A DNA stretch of 64,000 bases from CADCVQ01 sp038260305. Lineage in GTDB: Bacteria; Actinomycetota; Thermoleophilia; Solirubrobacterales; Solirubrobacteraceae. The notes under the pieces are model-generated. The model had not been told where the DNA came from, made no database searches, and was given only the letters and a program-made list of their open reading frames with translations. The stretch's first letter is position 1, and the number at the start of each line of letters is the position of its first letter. The stretch spans positions 1 to 64,000 of the forward strand of contig JBBSNY010000011.1 in the NCBI GenBank assembly GCA_038260305.1, in the 5' to 3' direction. The position numbers and the translations under genes were made by a program. This document shows, piece by piece, positions 42,156-52,799 of this stretch.

Positions 42156-42602
42156 ATGAAGCGCTCGTACGTCGCAGTCGCCGCGGTGCTGATCGGCGCC
42201 GCTGTCGCCATCGCCTCGTCCTCGATCGGCGGCGCCCAGCTGCCCGCCCTCCGCACGCTGACGTTCACGGAGAAGAACCACCAGGAGTACGAGACGAAGT
42301 ACAACGAGAAGAAGTTCTCGCCCGACGACACCTTTGTCTTCACGGCGCAGCTGCTCTCAAACGGCCAGCGGGTCGGCCGCAGCCAGGGCGCCTGCACGGC
42401 GACGGCGGGCAACGCGAGCGAGTGTCGCGGCACGCTGTTTCTCAAGGACGGCAAGATCTTCATCCTCGGCGGGACGACCTTCAACAGCAAGACGACGCTC
42501 GGCATCGTCGGCGGCACCGGCCCGTACATCGGCTCGCGCGGGACGCTCACGACGACGAAGCGCAAGCGCGGCGACCTGCTCGAGGTCCGGCTGCTGCCGT
42601 AG
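42156..42602 (+). CDS. Secreted dirigent/allene-oxide-cyclase-like protein
   Basis: 148 residues. Signal peptide with hydrophobic core at about 5-20 and cleavage near IGGAQ. The mature part is beta-rich with FVFTAQLLSNGQRVGRSQGACTAT, a Cys pair, and IVGGTGPYIGSRGTLTTT; this layout is that of the allene oxide cyclase barrel/dirigent-like fold. Bacterial members are of unknown function. The ATG at 42156 is chosen because AAGGAG lies 6 bases upstream, while the ATG at 42150 abuts that signal. Confidence 0.78.
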   Translation: MKRSYVAVAAVLIGAAVAIASSSIGGAQLPALRTLTFTEKNHQEYETKYNEKKFSPDDTFVFTAQLLSNGQRVGRSQGACTATAGNASECRGTLFLKDGKIFILGGTTFNSKTTLGIVGGTGPYIGSRGTLTTTKRKRGDLLEVRLLP

Positions 42603-42614
42603 CCGGCCACGCGG

Positions 42615-42877
42615 ATGGCTCGCCGCCGTGACATGCGCCGCTTTGGCGCCGGCCCGTACCTGCTCGGGCTGCGCCGCACGGCGCAGGAGTGGGGGAGCGG
42701 CTTCCCGTTCGACGTCCCCGCCGTCGCGGCCGTCGAGGAGCTGCGCCTCGACATGCCGATCACGCTGCTGCCGGCGTCGCCGAGACCGCCTACGACGACC
42801 TCCACGCGGTCCGCTTCACGCGCGGCTTCCTCGAAGCTCCCGAGCGCTACCTGCGCGCGGCGCTCGACGACGAGTAG
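42615..42877 (+). pseudogene. Deletion remnant of a small AAA/ABC-type ATPase
   Basis: The first 55 codons (from 42615: RRFGAGPYLLGLRR, FPFDVPAVAAVEELRLDMPITLL) match the N-terminus of a known bacterial ATP-binding family just up to where the Walker A motif should come. In another frame, 42780-42877 reads ETAYDDLHAVRFTRGFLEAP and ERYLRAALDDE, the family's C-terminus. Walker A, B and signature segments are missing, so an internal deletion with frameshift has joined the two ends. Confidence 0.65.
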
Positions 42878-42880
42878 CCG

Positions 42881-43819
42881 TCAGACCCCGAAGGCGCGCA
42901 GCAGGTGCGGCTCGGAGTACGCCCGCAGGAATGCGATCCGCTCACCCTCGACGTGCACCACGAGCAGCCGGTGCGCGCGCGGCTCGCGACCAGGTTCGTG
43001 CTCGCTCAGCGCGACGGCGGGCCGGCCGTTGGCGGATGTGGCGGTCGCGACGAGACGCCGGCCGTCGCGGACCCGCGCGAGGAAGGCGCCGATCTCGGCG
43101 GCGCCGATGACCGCCGGCTCGGGCGGCATCGAGAGCACGGCGTCCTCGCGCAGCAACGACACGAGCGCGTCCATGTCGGCGTCCTGCCAGGCGCTGACGT
43201 AGCGGCGCAGGAGCTCGCGCTCGGTCGCGCGGCCCGGGGCCACGGATCGGGCCGGCGCCTCGTGCTCGATCGTCGCCCGCGCCCGCTGCAGTGCGCTGTT
43301 GGCCGCCGCGACGGTCGTTTGCAGCAGCTCGGCCACCTCGGCGCCGGTCCAGCCGAGGACGTCGCGCAGGATCAGCACGGCGCGCTGGCGCCCCGGCAGA
43401 CGCTGGATCGCCGTCAGCAACGCGAGCTCCATGCCCTCGCGCAGCGCGTAGCGCGCCGCCGGGTCCGTCACGGGCCAGCCCGCGTCGAGAAGCCGCGCGT
43501 CGGGGTAGGGCTCGACGACCGGCCGCGGGCGTCGCGGCCGGCGTTCGAGCTCGTCGAGGCAGGCGTTCGTGGCGATCCGATACAGCCAGGTCGTGACCTG
43601 CGCGCGGCGCTCGAAGCGCTCGAGCGAGCGCCATGCGCGCAGCAGCGTCTCCTGGGCAAGGTCCTCGGCGTCGTGGACGGAGCCGAGCATCCGATAGCAA
43701 TGGACCTCGAGTGCCCGCTCGTAGGGCTCGACGAGCAGGCGGAAGGCGCGCTCGTCGCCGGCCTGCGCCGCCGCGAGCAGCACGCGTTCGTCGTCGGTCT
43801 GCACGGTGATCGTCGTCAT
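42881..43819 (-). CDS. ECF sigma factor with SnoaL-like C-terminal domain
   Basis: 312 residues. Sigma region 2 (about 15-80: FRLLVEPYERALEVHCYRMLGSVHDAEDLAQETLLRAW) and region 4 (about 135-185: LPGRQRAVLILRDVLGWTGAEVAELL) are clear. The last 110 residues form a SnoaL/NTF2-like domain. In this ECF class the extra domain controls activity and replaces a separate anti-sigma factor. It is divergent from a small monooxygenase-like gene, with a perfect palindrome between. Confidence 0.92.
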   Translation of the reverse strand: MTTITVQTDDERVLLAAAQAGDERAFRLLVEPYERALEVHCYRMLGSVHDAEDLAQETLLRAWRSLERFERRAQVTTWLYRIATNACLDELERRPRRPRPVVEPYPDARLLDAGWPVTDPAARYALREGMELALLTAIQRLPGRQRAVLILRDVLGWTGAEVAELLQTTVAAANSALQRARATIEHEAPARSVAPGRATERELLRRYVSAWQDADMDALVSLLREDAVLSMPPEPAVIGAAEIGAFLARVRDGRRLVATATSANGRPAVALSEHEPGREPRAHRLLVVHVEGERIAFLRAYSEPHLLRAFGV

Positions 43820-43845
43820 GGCGGGTTAGACCCCGCGCCACGCGA

Positions 43846-43863
43846 AAACTCATCGATGAGTTT
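43846..43863. promoter_or_regulatory. Perfect 18-bp palindrome
   Basis: AAACTCATCGATGAGTTT is completely self-complementary and AT-rich against a GC-rich background. It lies in the 70-bp gap between the divergent ECF sigma and ABM-like genes, about equally far from both starts. It is most likely an operator for an unidentified dimeric regulator. Confidence 0.7.
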
Positions 43864-43889
43864 GCGGGTGCGCGCTCGTCCAACCGCCC

Positions 43890-44273
43890 ATGACCACCAC
43901 ACACCACGCACCAGCGCCGGGCCCACACCCGGCCACCGCGGGCTCCGCATCGCCGCGGGATCGCGGGCGCCAGATCTCCGCGACGATCGTCCGCTACCGG
44001 GTCCGTCCCGGGTTCGCCGCCGAGAACGCCGAGCTCGTCGCAGCCGTCTACGACGAGCTGCACGAGCTCGAGCCTGAGGGGCTTCGCTATGCGACCTTCG
44101 CGCTCGAGGACGGCGTCTCGTTCGTGCACGTCGCGATCACCGACGAAGGCCACGACGCGCCGCTGACACGGCAGGCGTCGTTCGCCCGCTTCCGCGAGTC
44201 GCTCGCCGAGCGCTGCGACGAGCCGCCGCAGGTCACGCGGCTCGCCGGCCCCGTAGGCAGCTACCGGATGTAA
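43890..44273 (+). CDS. ABM-like dimeric alpha/beta barrel protein
   Basis: 127 residues. After a disordered N-terminus (about 30 residues of His/Pro/Ala) the sequence IVRYRVRPGFAAENAELVAAVYDELHEL, then GLRYATFALEDGVSFVHVAI, has the beta-alpha-beta-beta pattern of antibiotic-biosynthesis-monooxygenase-like folds. No catalytic residue can be assigned. Divergent from the SnoaL-fused ECF sigma gene, which may control it through the shared intergenic region. Confidence 0.7.
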   Translation: MTTTHHAPAPGPHPATAGSASPRDRGRQISATIVRYRVRPGFAAENAELVAAVYDELHELEPEGLRYATFALEDGVSFVHVAITDEGHDAPLTRQASFARFRESLAERCDEPPQVTRLAGPVGSYRM

Positions 44274-44445
44274 CGACCGTCGTTACGCGCCGCTCGGCCG
44301 CGGCGAGAAGCGCAGGCTGTCGAGCGTCGCGAGGCCTTCCGCGCGGCGCTCGGCACCCGCCCGCGGGCAGGCCGCGAGCGGATGAGCTGTGGGGTGCAGG
44401 CGAGAGATACGCGGGTGCCCGGCGCGGGAGGTCCCGACCGACGCA

Positions 44446-45699
44446 TTACGGTCGGCGCTGCGGCCGCGCCCGGCAGCACCACTCGACCGCGCCCGGAAAC
44501 GGCGGCGCCGTCGCCCCGGGCATGAACTGGCGTGCGATGTTCGCGACGGCGCTCAGCCGGCCGGAACCGCGAGGCCGCAGGAAGAGCCACTGATCGGCCT
44601 CCGGCCAGCCGACGAGCAGCCGCTCGCCGCCGGGCGACCAGGCGAGGGCGCCGAAATGCCCGGGGCCGAAGAGGACGCGGGCGCGCAGCCCATGCGCGGC
44701 GTCGAGCAGCACGACGTCGTCGCGCGCGTTCGTGCCATGGGGGCCGCCGGGCGAGCCGGTATCGACCGCCCGCCGGCGCAGGGCGGCGATCTGCGAGCCG
44801 CGCGGCGCCCAGTCGACGGCGTGAACCGCGTCGCCCGCCGCCAGGGCGCGCAACGCGAGCTGCCGTCCGTTGACGGAGAACAGCACGAGCCGCCGGCGGC
44901 CCACAGCGAGCAGGCGATCACCTGCGGGTGACCAGACGAGCTTCGCGACGCCCGCGAGCGGCGCGCTGCGCCACAGCCGCGCCCGCGTATCGATCGCCAC
45001 GACATTGACGCGATCGTGGCCGTCGACGTAGGCGAGGACGTGCCGATCGTCGGGTCGCCAGGCCGGCGCGACCGTCGCCCGCGCCGCGCCGAAACGCTCG
45101 TCACCGGTGCCGTCGCCGTTGACGATCCGCAGCTCGCGCGCGGTCAGGTAGGCGATGCGATACCCGTCCACCGGCGCCCAGCGCGCGTCGTGCACGGGTC
45201 GCGGCCGCGGCAGCGACCAGCGCACGCGTCCGCCGGGCTCGAGCGCGGTCAGCTCCCGCCCGCGCCACACGACGACGAACAGCCCGCGCGGCGACCACGA
45301 CGCGCCGTCGTATCCGCCGAGCCGGCGCTTGGCTCCCGCCGGCGACACGACCCAGACACCGTCGGGCCCGCGGACGAGTAGGCGGCCGCCGCCGGGAACC
45401 GCCACGAGCGCGGGTCGCCCGCCGTCGGTGACGCCGAGCACGCTGCGCACCCAGTGCCCGACGCCGCGGTCGGGGGTCGTCGCGGCGGCCGCCCCGGCGA
45501 CGGCTACCGGCGCCAGCACGAGCGCCGCCAGGAGCGCCGCCCAGCGTCGTCGGCGCGGCCGACGGCGACCCGCGCCATCCGGGTCGTCGGCGTAGGACGC
45601 GCGCACGACGTGCCACGAGCGCTCGCGGGCCGCCACGGTTGCCTCGGCATCCCCGCGTCCGGCTTCGCGCAGCCTGTCGCGCAGCTCACGATCGGTCAC
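44446..45699 (-). CDS. Membrane-anchored TolB/WD40-like beta-propeller, putative anti-sigma
   Basis: 417 residues. A short N-terminal cytoplasmic segment (about 50, Arg/Glu/Asp-rich), one transmembrane helix (about 54-76, WAALLAALVLAPVAVAGAA), and a large extracytoplasmic part with repeated propeller blades ending in phrases such as ASWSPRG, AWRPDD, VWSPAGDRLL and AWSPGGERLL. It overlaps the upstream ECF sigma gene by 4 bp (GTGA). The gene order and topology suggest an anti-sigma factor with a propeller sensor, but no zinc-binding HxxxCxxC motif is present, so the role is inference. Confidence 0.75.
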   Translation of the reverse strand: MTDRELRDRLREAGRGDAEATVAARERSWHVVRASYADDPDGAGRRRPRRRRWAALLAALVLAPVAVAGAAAATTPDRGVGHWVRSVLGVTDGGRPALVAVPGGGRLLVRGPDGVWVVSPAGAKRRLGGYDGASWSPRGLFVVVWRGRELTALEPGGRVRWSLPRPRPVHDARWAPVDGYRIAYLTARELRIVNGDGTGDERFGAARATVAPAWRPDDRHVLAYVDGHDRVNVVAIDTRARLWRSAPLAGVAKLVWSPAGDRLLAVGRRRLVLFSVNGRQLALRALAAGDAVHAVDWAPRGSQIAALRRRAVDTGSPGGPHGTNARDDVVLLDAAHGLRARVLFGPGHFGALAWSPGGERLLVGWPEADQWLFLRPRGSGRLSAVANIARQFMPGATAPPFPGAVEWCCRARPQRRP

Positions 45700-46286
45700 G
45701 GTGCGAGCTCCTCGATCGCGACGCCGAGCGCGTCCAGCCCGCGCCGCAGCCGTGAGTTGACGGTCCCGCGCGGTAGGCCGAGCGCGGCGCCGATCTCGCC
45801 GGGCGTCAGCTCGAGCACGTAGCGCATGACGACGACCGCGCGCTGCTCGGGGCCGAGCGTCATCAGCGCGGCCGTGAGGTCGTCGCCGACGCCGTCGGCG
45901 CTGACCTCGCGGGCGATGGGTTCGGCGGCGACGTCGGCGCCGACCTCGTTGCGCAGCGCCCGCGCCCGCGACCAGTCGATCGCGCGGTTGACGACGATCC
46001 GATGCAGCCAGGGGCGCAGCGGCCGGCGTAGGTCGAAGCCCGGGAGCGCCCGCAGCGCGGACAGGAACGCCTCCTGCGCGATGTCCTCCGCGGCTGCGCG
46101 GTCGCCGGTGACGAGCAGTGCGGCGCGATACGCGCCGCTCCAGTGACGGTTGAAGAGCTCCTCGACGGCGCCCTCGGAGCCGCGCTGCGCCGCGCGCACG
46201 AGCCCGGCCTCGCCCACACGACCATGGCGCGGTCGCGTGCGTGCGCCGCGCCCGACGCTTCTCGTTGTGCTCGCGGCCTCCGACAT
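45696..46286 (-). CDS. ECF RNA polymerase sigma factor
   Basis: 196 residues. Region 2 (about 35-100: RHWSGAYRAALLVTGDRAAAEDIAQEAFLSALRAL) and region 4 (about 140-190: LGPEQRAVVVMRYVLELTPGEIGAALGLPRGTVNSRL) are complete. The ATG at 46286 is chosen because GGAG sits 7 bases upstream and longer starts add only low-complexity residues. The downstream membrane propeller protein, coupled by a GTGA overlap, is the likely regulator. Confidence 0.9.
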   Translation of the reverse strand: MSEAASTTRSVGRGARTRPRHGRVGEAGLVRAAQRGSEGAVEELFNRHWSGAYRAALLVTGDRAAAEDIAQEAFLSALRALPGFDLRRPLRPWLHRIVVNRAIDWSRARALRNEVGADVAAEPIAREVSADGVGDDLTAALMTLGPEQRAVVVMRYVLELTPGEIGAALGLPRGTVNSRLRRGLDALGVAIEELAP

Positions 46287-46429
46287 CGCGGCTCCGGGAC
46301 TCCCCTGCTCGGTGCTCGAAGCACGAAGGATCGCGCTGACGCCGGCCGTGTCCATTGCAACTGCTACGGCCGGCGGGTGTCGAGAGGTCCCGTGCTTCTG
46401 ATCGCGTGGCCTTCGGGGAGAGGAATGGG

Positions 46430-46435
46430 TACGGT
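46430..46435 (+). promoter_or_regulatory. Leaderless -10 element TACGGT
   Basis: TACGGT is followed by 7 bases and the ATG at 46443. No Shine-Dalgarno sequence lies between. Confidence 0.55.
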
Positions 46436-46442
46436 CGACTCC

Positions 46443-47099
46443 ATGGACTACGTCGCGATTCGCGAGCGCTCGGTTCGCAAGCTCGCGCGATGGAAGCTGC
46501 CGGATCCCGGCGTGCTGCCGCTGCACGCGGACGGGGACTTCGACTGGGTCCGCGACGTGGGCAGCGTCGCCGCGCGCTGCCACGCGATCGCCGCCGCGCT
46601 GGCGTTGGCGCAGGACGCGCCGCCGCAGCGCATCCACCAAGCGCTCGTCGACAACGATCTCGAGCGCTGGCTCGCCGACGTCGAGCTGCGCTTCCTGCGC
46701 CACCTCCTGGGAGACATCGCGCTGGGCGGCGACGAGCGCGAGCAGATCGCCGTCGACATCTCCTGGCGCGAGGAGGCGCTGTGGGCGCTGCTGTGGTGCG
46801 TCGAGCTCGTCGACGACCTGCCGCCCGACGAGCTCTGCAGCCCCGACCCCTTCTACGAGCGCCTCGCCCCGAACCTGGACCCCTCGCGAGGGCGCACCGA
46901 CGTGCTGCTGCGTCCGTTGCCGGCGATCGCGGAGATGCTCGACTTCTACTACTGCCTGCACTGGCACGCGCGCAACGCGCAGTACCACGGTCAGCTGTGG
47001 AACCCGCAGATCGCGCCCGGAGCCGTGCTGGAGCGCCGTCGCGCGCTCGAGTGGCTGTTTCAGGACCTCCCGTGGGACGACGTCGATCTCGGCACCTGA
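46443..47099 (+). CDS. DUF4272 family protein
   Basis: 218 residues, soluble and helical. The pattern RERSVRKLARWKLPDPGVLPL, VAARCHAIAAALALA, LRFL, WREEALWALLWCVELVDDLPPDELC and FYYCLHWHARNAQ is that of DUF4272. The family has no assigned function. The start at 46443 is supported by a leaderless -10 element. Head-to-head with the ECF sigma gene and followed 28 bases later by cysK. Confidence 0.8.
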   Translation: MDYVAIRERSVRKLARWKLPDPGVLPLHADGDFDWVRDVGSVAARCHAIAAALALAQDAPPQRIHQALVDNDLERWLADVELRFLRHLLGDIALGGDEREQIAVDISWREEALWALLWCVELVDDLPPDELCSPDPFYERLAPNLDPSRGRTDVLLRPLPAIAEMLDFYYCLHWHARNAQYHGQLWNPQIAPGAVLERRRALEWLFQDLPWDDVDLGT

Positions 47100-47127
47100 C
47101 GTCGCAGCGGGATACGGTGTGACGGGA

Positions 47128-48051
47128 ATGCCCCGCATCCCGACGAACATCTCCGAGCACGTCGGGCGTACGCCGATGCTCGAGTTGGCGCGCCTCGCTC
47201 CCGAGGGCGTGCGGATCTTCGGCAAGCTCGAGGCGTTCAACCCGGGCGGCAGCGTGAAGGACCGAATCGGCGTCGCGATGATCGAGGCGGCCGAAGCCGA
47301 CGGGCTCATCGAGCCGGGCAGGACGACGATCGTCGAGGCGACGTCCGGCAACACCGGTATTGCGCTCGCGTTCGTCTGCGCGGCCAAGGGCTATGACCTC
47401 GTGCTCACGCTGCCACAGGGCATGAGCCGCGAGCGCGAGTCGCTGCTGCGCCTGTACGGCGCGCGTGTCGAGATCACGGAGTCGCTCGGCGGGATGAACG
47501 AGGCCGTCGAGGCCGCCCGCGCGATGGCCATGCGCGACGACGTCTTCCTGCCCGACCAGTTCTCCAACCCCGCAAACCCAGAGGCACACCGCCGCAGCAC
47601 CGGCCCCGAGCTGTGGGCCGACCTCGACGGCGACGTCGACGTGCTCGTCTGTGGCGTGGGGACCGGCGGCACGATCACCGGCGCGGGCGAGGTGCTCAAG
47701 GGCCACAACCCGAAGCTGCACGTCGTCGCCGTCGAGCCGCTCAGCTCCGCAGTGCTCTCGGGTCGCTCGCCCGGGCCGCACAAGATCCAGGGCATCGGCG
47801 CGGGCTTCGTGCCGCCCGTGCTCAACCGCGAGATCATCGACGAGGTCATCGCGGTCGACGACGAGGACGCGCTCGACACGGCGCGGCGTGCGGCGCGCCG
47901 CGAGGGCGCGTTGCTGGGGATCTCCTGTGGCGCCGCGCTGTGGGCGGCGATCGAGGTCGCCAAGCGGCCGGAGTTCCGTGGCAAGCGGATCGCCGTCGTG
48001 CTGCCGGACTCCGGCGAGCGCTACGTGTCGGTGCCGTTCTTCGCGCCGTAG
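47128..48051 (+). CDS. cysK: Cysteine synthase (O-acetylserine sulfhydrylase)
   Basis: 307 residues. PLP enzyme making cysteine from O-acetylserine and sulfide. K44 in NPGGSVKDRIG binds PLP; VEATSGNTGIALAF, GTGGTITGAG and GIGAGFVP are conserved. Start: ATG at 47128 gives MPRIPTNISEHVGRTPM as in most CysK, with TACGGT 9 bases upstream; a GTG at 47119 with GGGA upstream is an alternative. Forms a natural pair with cysE 93 bases downstream. Confidence 0.96.
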   Translation: MPRIPTNISEHVGRTPMLELARLAPEGVRIFGKLEAFNPGGSVKDRIGVAMIEAAEADGLIEPGRTTIVEATSGNTGIALAFVCAAKGYDLVLTLPQGMSRERESLLRLYGARVEITESLGGMNEAVEAARAMAMRDDVFLPDQFSNPANPEAHRRSTGPELWADLDGDVDVLVCGVGTGGTITGAGEVLKGHNPKLHVVAVEPLSSAVLSGRSPGPHKIQGIGAGFVPPVLNREIIDEVIAVDDEDALDTARRAARREGALLGISCGAALWAAIEVAKRPEFRGKRIAVVLPDSGERYVSVPFFAP

Positions 48052-48144
48052 TCTCGGGCGTCGCGCCGGTCGCCGTCAACCCGCCGATCTTCGATGGGGA
48101 TTCGGGCGTCTTGCAGGCGAAGTCGCCTCGCTACCCTCTGCTGC

Positions 48145-48885
48145 ATGCTCGGTCTCGGAACCCTCGCACGGGTCGTCGGCGAGGTCCGGCGCGACGTCGC
48201 GGCGGCCCACGCGCGCGATCCCGCGGCGCGCGGCGCCCCGAGCGCGGAGATCCTGTCGTCGTGGCCGGGCGTGCAGGCGCTGCTCGTGCATCGCGTCGCG
48301 CACGAGCTGCACATCCTCGGCGTCCCGGTCGTCCCGCGCTCGATGTCGATGGTCTCGCGCGCGCTGACCGGTATCGAGATCCACCCGGCCGCGAGCATCG
48401 GCCAGGGCTTCTTCATCGACCACGGCGCGGGCGTCGTCATAGGCGAGACCGCACAGATCGGCGACGACGTGACGCTGTACCAGGGCGTGACGCTCGGCGG
48501 CACGGGCTTTCAGACCGGCAAGCGCCACCCGACGCTCGAGGACAACGTCACCGTCGGCGCGGGCGCCAAGCTGCTCGGCGCGATCACCGTCGGACATGGG
48601 GCGAAGATCGGAGCCAACTCCGTCGTCATCCACGACGTCGCGCCGAACTCGACCGTCGTCGGCAACCCCGGCCACGCCGTGCGGGTCGACGGCCGGCGCC
48701 CCGAGGGACCGGATACCGACTGGATCCACCTGCCCGACCCGATCGCCGACGCGATCAAGGGGCTGTCCGCGCGGATCGGTGATGTCGAGCACGACGTCGC
48801 CGACCTGTCCGGTCGCGAGCGGCGACCAGAGGGTGACGTGCGGCCGCTGCGCGAGGTGCGCGCGCCGAGCCCCGCCGGCGGCTGA
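48145..48885 (+). CDS. cysE: Serine O-acetyltransferase
   Basis: 246 residues. Makes O-acetylserine, the substrate of CysK. The left-handed beta-helix with hexapeptide repeats covers about 80-190 (IHPAASIGQGFFIDHGAGVVIGE, then TLYQGVTLGGTGFQ and VTVGAGAKLLGAI). Active-site His-Asp appear in FIDHG. The C-terminal 60 residues are an extra charged tail rather than the short C-terminal peptide that docks into CysK in enterobacteria, so complex formation is uncertain. The start at 48145 removes 17 unlikely upstream residues. Confidence 0.95.
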   Translation: MLGLGTLARVVGEVRRDVAAAHARDPAARGAPSAEILSSWPGVQALLVHRVAHELHILGVPVVPRSMSMVSRALTGIEIHPAASIGQGFFIDHGAGVVIGETAQIGDDVTLYQGVTLGGTGFQTGKRHPTLEDNVTVGAGAKLLGAITVGHGAKIGANSVVIHDVAPNSTVVGNPGHAVRVDGRRPEGPDTDWIHLPDPIADAIKGLSARIGDVEHDVADLSGRERRPEGDVRPLREVRAPSPAGG

Positions 48886-48915
48886 ACCGGCTCGTGCCGG
48901 CCTGAGCGCAGGCCG

Positions 48916-49788
48916 TCAGTAGTAGACGGTGCGGCAGCGGTGCCGCGGGCGCTGCTTGTACTCCGGCCCCTGCCCGCGGCTCCACAGCGCGTTGTCGAGC
49001 TCGTGCGCCGACGCGCCCGTTCGCTGCGCGATGAGCTCGCAGGCGTGCACGGCGCAGGCACGGATCTCGCGCTCCTGCTCGCCGGTTGGCAGTAGCAGAC
49101 CGGCGTCGACGTGCGCCGCGAGCTCGGGCTCGTAGCGCAGGACGCCGTTGCAGCGCAGGACGTGCGGGACGAGGTTGTCGGCGAAGATCGTCAGCCGCCG
49201 CAGGTCGCCGAAGCGCGCGACGCCCGCGAGCGCGAGGTCGGCGGCGGCGATCTGCGCGCGCTTGTAGAAGCCGCGGTCGTCGAACAGTGCCATGCCCGCC
49301 GCGAGCATCGTCGCCAGCCGCTCCGCGGAGCCGCGCGCCTCGCGCACGAGTGCCAGCGTGTCGCGATCTCCGAGGTAGGTTCCCAGCGAGCGCAGCGCCT
49401 GGGCGTAGAGCGCCATCAGCTCGTGGTCGCGACGCTGGCCGAGCGTGCTCGCAACCTCGTCGGTGCGCAGCGCGCGCAGCTCGGCGGTGCTCCACGCGCC
49501 GTGCGCGCGGAAGCGATCGGCGAGCGCCCACGCGACCGTGAAGTAGCCCGAGCAGTCCGTTCGCTTCGCGAGCGTCGGAAACCAGCCCGAGCCGAAGTTC
49601 ACGGCATCGACGACGAGCATGTACGTCGCGACCTCGGTCTCCGAGCCCTCGAGGTAGTGGCGCACCGGATCGAGTGCCGGCGGCTCGCCGGGCACGACCT
49701 CGCCCAGCGCGTCGAGGTCGATGCTCACCCAGCGTGCGCCGCGGGCGATGCGCGCGCACGACGCACGGACGTCGTCGCACAGCGCCAT
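48916..49788 (-). CDS. Queuosine salvage protein (DUF2419/Qng1-like)
   Basis: 290 residues. Hallmark segments of the family are present: VVDAVNFGSGWFPTLAKR, CSGYFTVAWALADRF, LGQRRDHELMALYAQALRSLG, FYKRAQIAAADLAL, and LTIFADNLVPHVLRCNGVL, plus EIRACAVHACELI. Members release the queuine base from queuosine nucleoside or nucleotide so that it can be re-used for tRNA. The ATG at 49788 gives MALCDDVRASC. No other queuosine gene is adjacent. Confidence 0.9.
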   Translation of the reverse strand: MALCDDVRASCARIARGARWVSIDLDALGEVVPGEPPALDPVRHYLEGSETEVATYMLVVDAVNFGSGWFPTLAKRTDCSGYFTVAWALADRFRAHGAWSTAELRALRTDEVASTLGQRRDHELMALYAQALRSLGTYLGDRDTLALVREARGSAERLATMLAAGMALFDDRGFYKRAQIAAADLALAGVARFGDLRRLTIFADNLVPHVLRCNGVLRYEPELAAHVDAGLLLPTGEQEREIRACAVHACELIAQRTGASAHELDNALWSRGQGPEYKQRPRHRCRTVYY

Positions 49789-49826
49789 CGGCGCGGCCCG
49801 GCTCGTTCGGACGGCGGGGGCGCCGC

Positions 49827-50396
49827 TCAGCGGCGGCCGAAGTCGATCGTGACGGTCGCCGAGCTGCCGCCCACGCCGGCCATCGGCGCGCCGAGCGCGA
49901 AGCCGACGCCGGCGTCGCGGAAGCGACGGTCGAGCATCGTCTTGCGGTGCGGCGGGTCCTTCATGAGCGAGGAAACGAGGCGCACCGGTGTCGCCAGCGT
50001 GCCCGAGGCGAAGGCGATCGTCTCGCCGAGCAGCGACGAGCAGGTCATGTTCGGGAGGTAGCCGGTGGTGGCCGCACGCAGCCTCACGCCACCGCCTCCG
50101 GGGCTCGAGTGCGACATGAACTTGCCCGTGATCATCTCGCCGCTGTGCGTGAGCGCTGCGCTCTTGAGCGTCGTCGACGCGTGCAGGGCGGACATGCCGC
50201 GCTTCGTGCGCTCGCCGTTGATGAGGCAGAGCATCGCGTCTACGGCGCGCAGGCGGGTCACCTCGTTGACTGCGACGGCGTATGCGCCCGCGCAGGACGG
50301 TGCAGTCCTTGTCGCCTTCTTCGCAGATGCCATCCCTGGCGCGCTGATCAGCATCAGCGCAGTGATCGTCGATGCGATCACAGTAATACGGAGCAT
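49827..50396 (-). CDS. Secreted CAP/SCP-domain protein
   Basis: 189 residues. Signal peptide of about 25 residues ending GMASA|K. The CAP domain (YkwD-like) is seen in LCLINGERTKRGMSALHAS, LKSAALTHSGEMI and FMSHSSPGG, then LGETIAF, DPPHRKTMLDRRFRDAGVGFA. The family includes extracytoplasmic proteins of mostly unknown role. Upstream on the minus strand TATTGT (50418-50423) and the purine run GGGGGAGAGG give a normal promoter and ribosome-binding site. Confidence 0.87.
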   Translation of the reverse strand: MLRITVIASTITALMLISAPGMASAKKATRTAPSCAGAYAVAVNEVTRLRAVDAMLCLINGERTKRGMSALHASTTLKSAALTHSGEMITGKFMSHSSPGGGGVRLRAATTGYLPNMTCSSLLGETIAFASGTLATPVRLVSSLMKDPPHRKTMLDRRFRDAGVGFALGAPMAGVGGSSATVTIDFGRR

Positions 50397-50482
50397 GCCC
50401 CCCGGCCTCTCCCCCGAACAATAAGACGGGGGATATTAGGGGCGCCAATCGGGTAACGCAAGCAATCGCTCCAATCGAGGCG

Positions 50483-52741
<2,259 letters not shown>

Positions 52742-52799
52742 TCCTTCACGAGCTCGCCATTCCGGCGACCGACACCGCCACGTAGGGTCTCTTCGCACA

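Noticed and set aside
46143..46442. N-terminal extension of the DUF4272 protein
   Set aside because: The upstream frame overlaps the divergent ECF sigma gene, and a -10 element 7 bases before 46443 marks the likely start.
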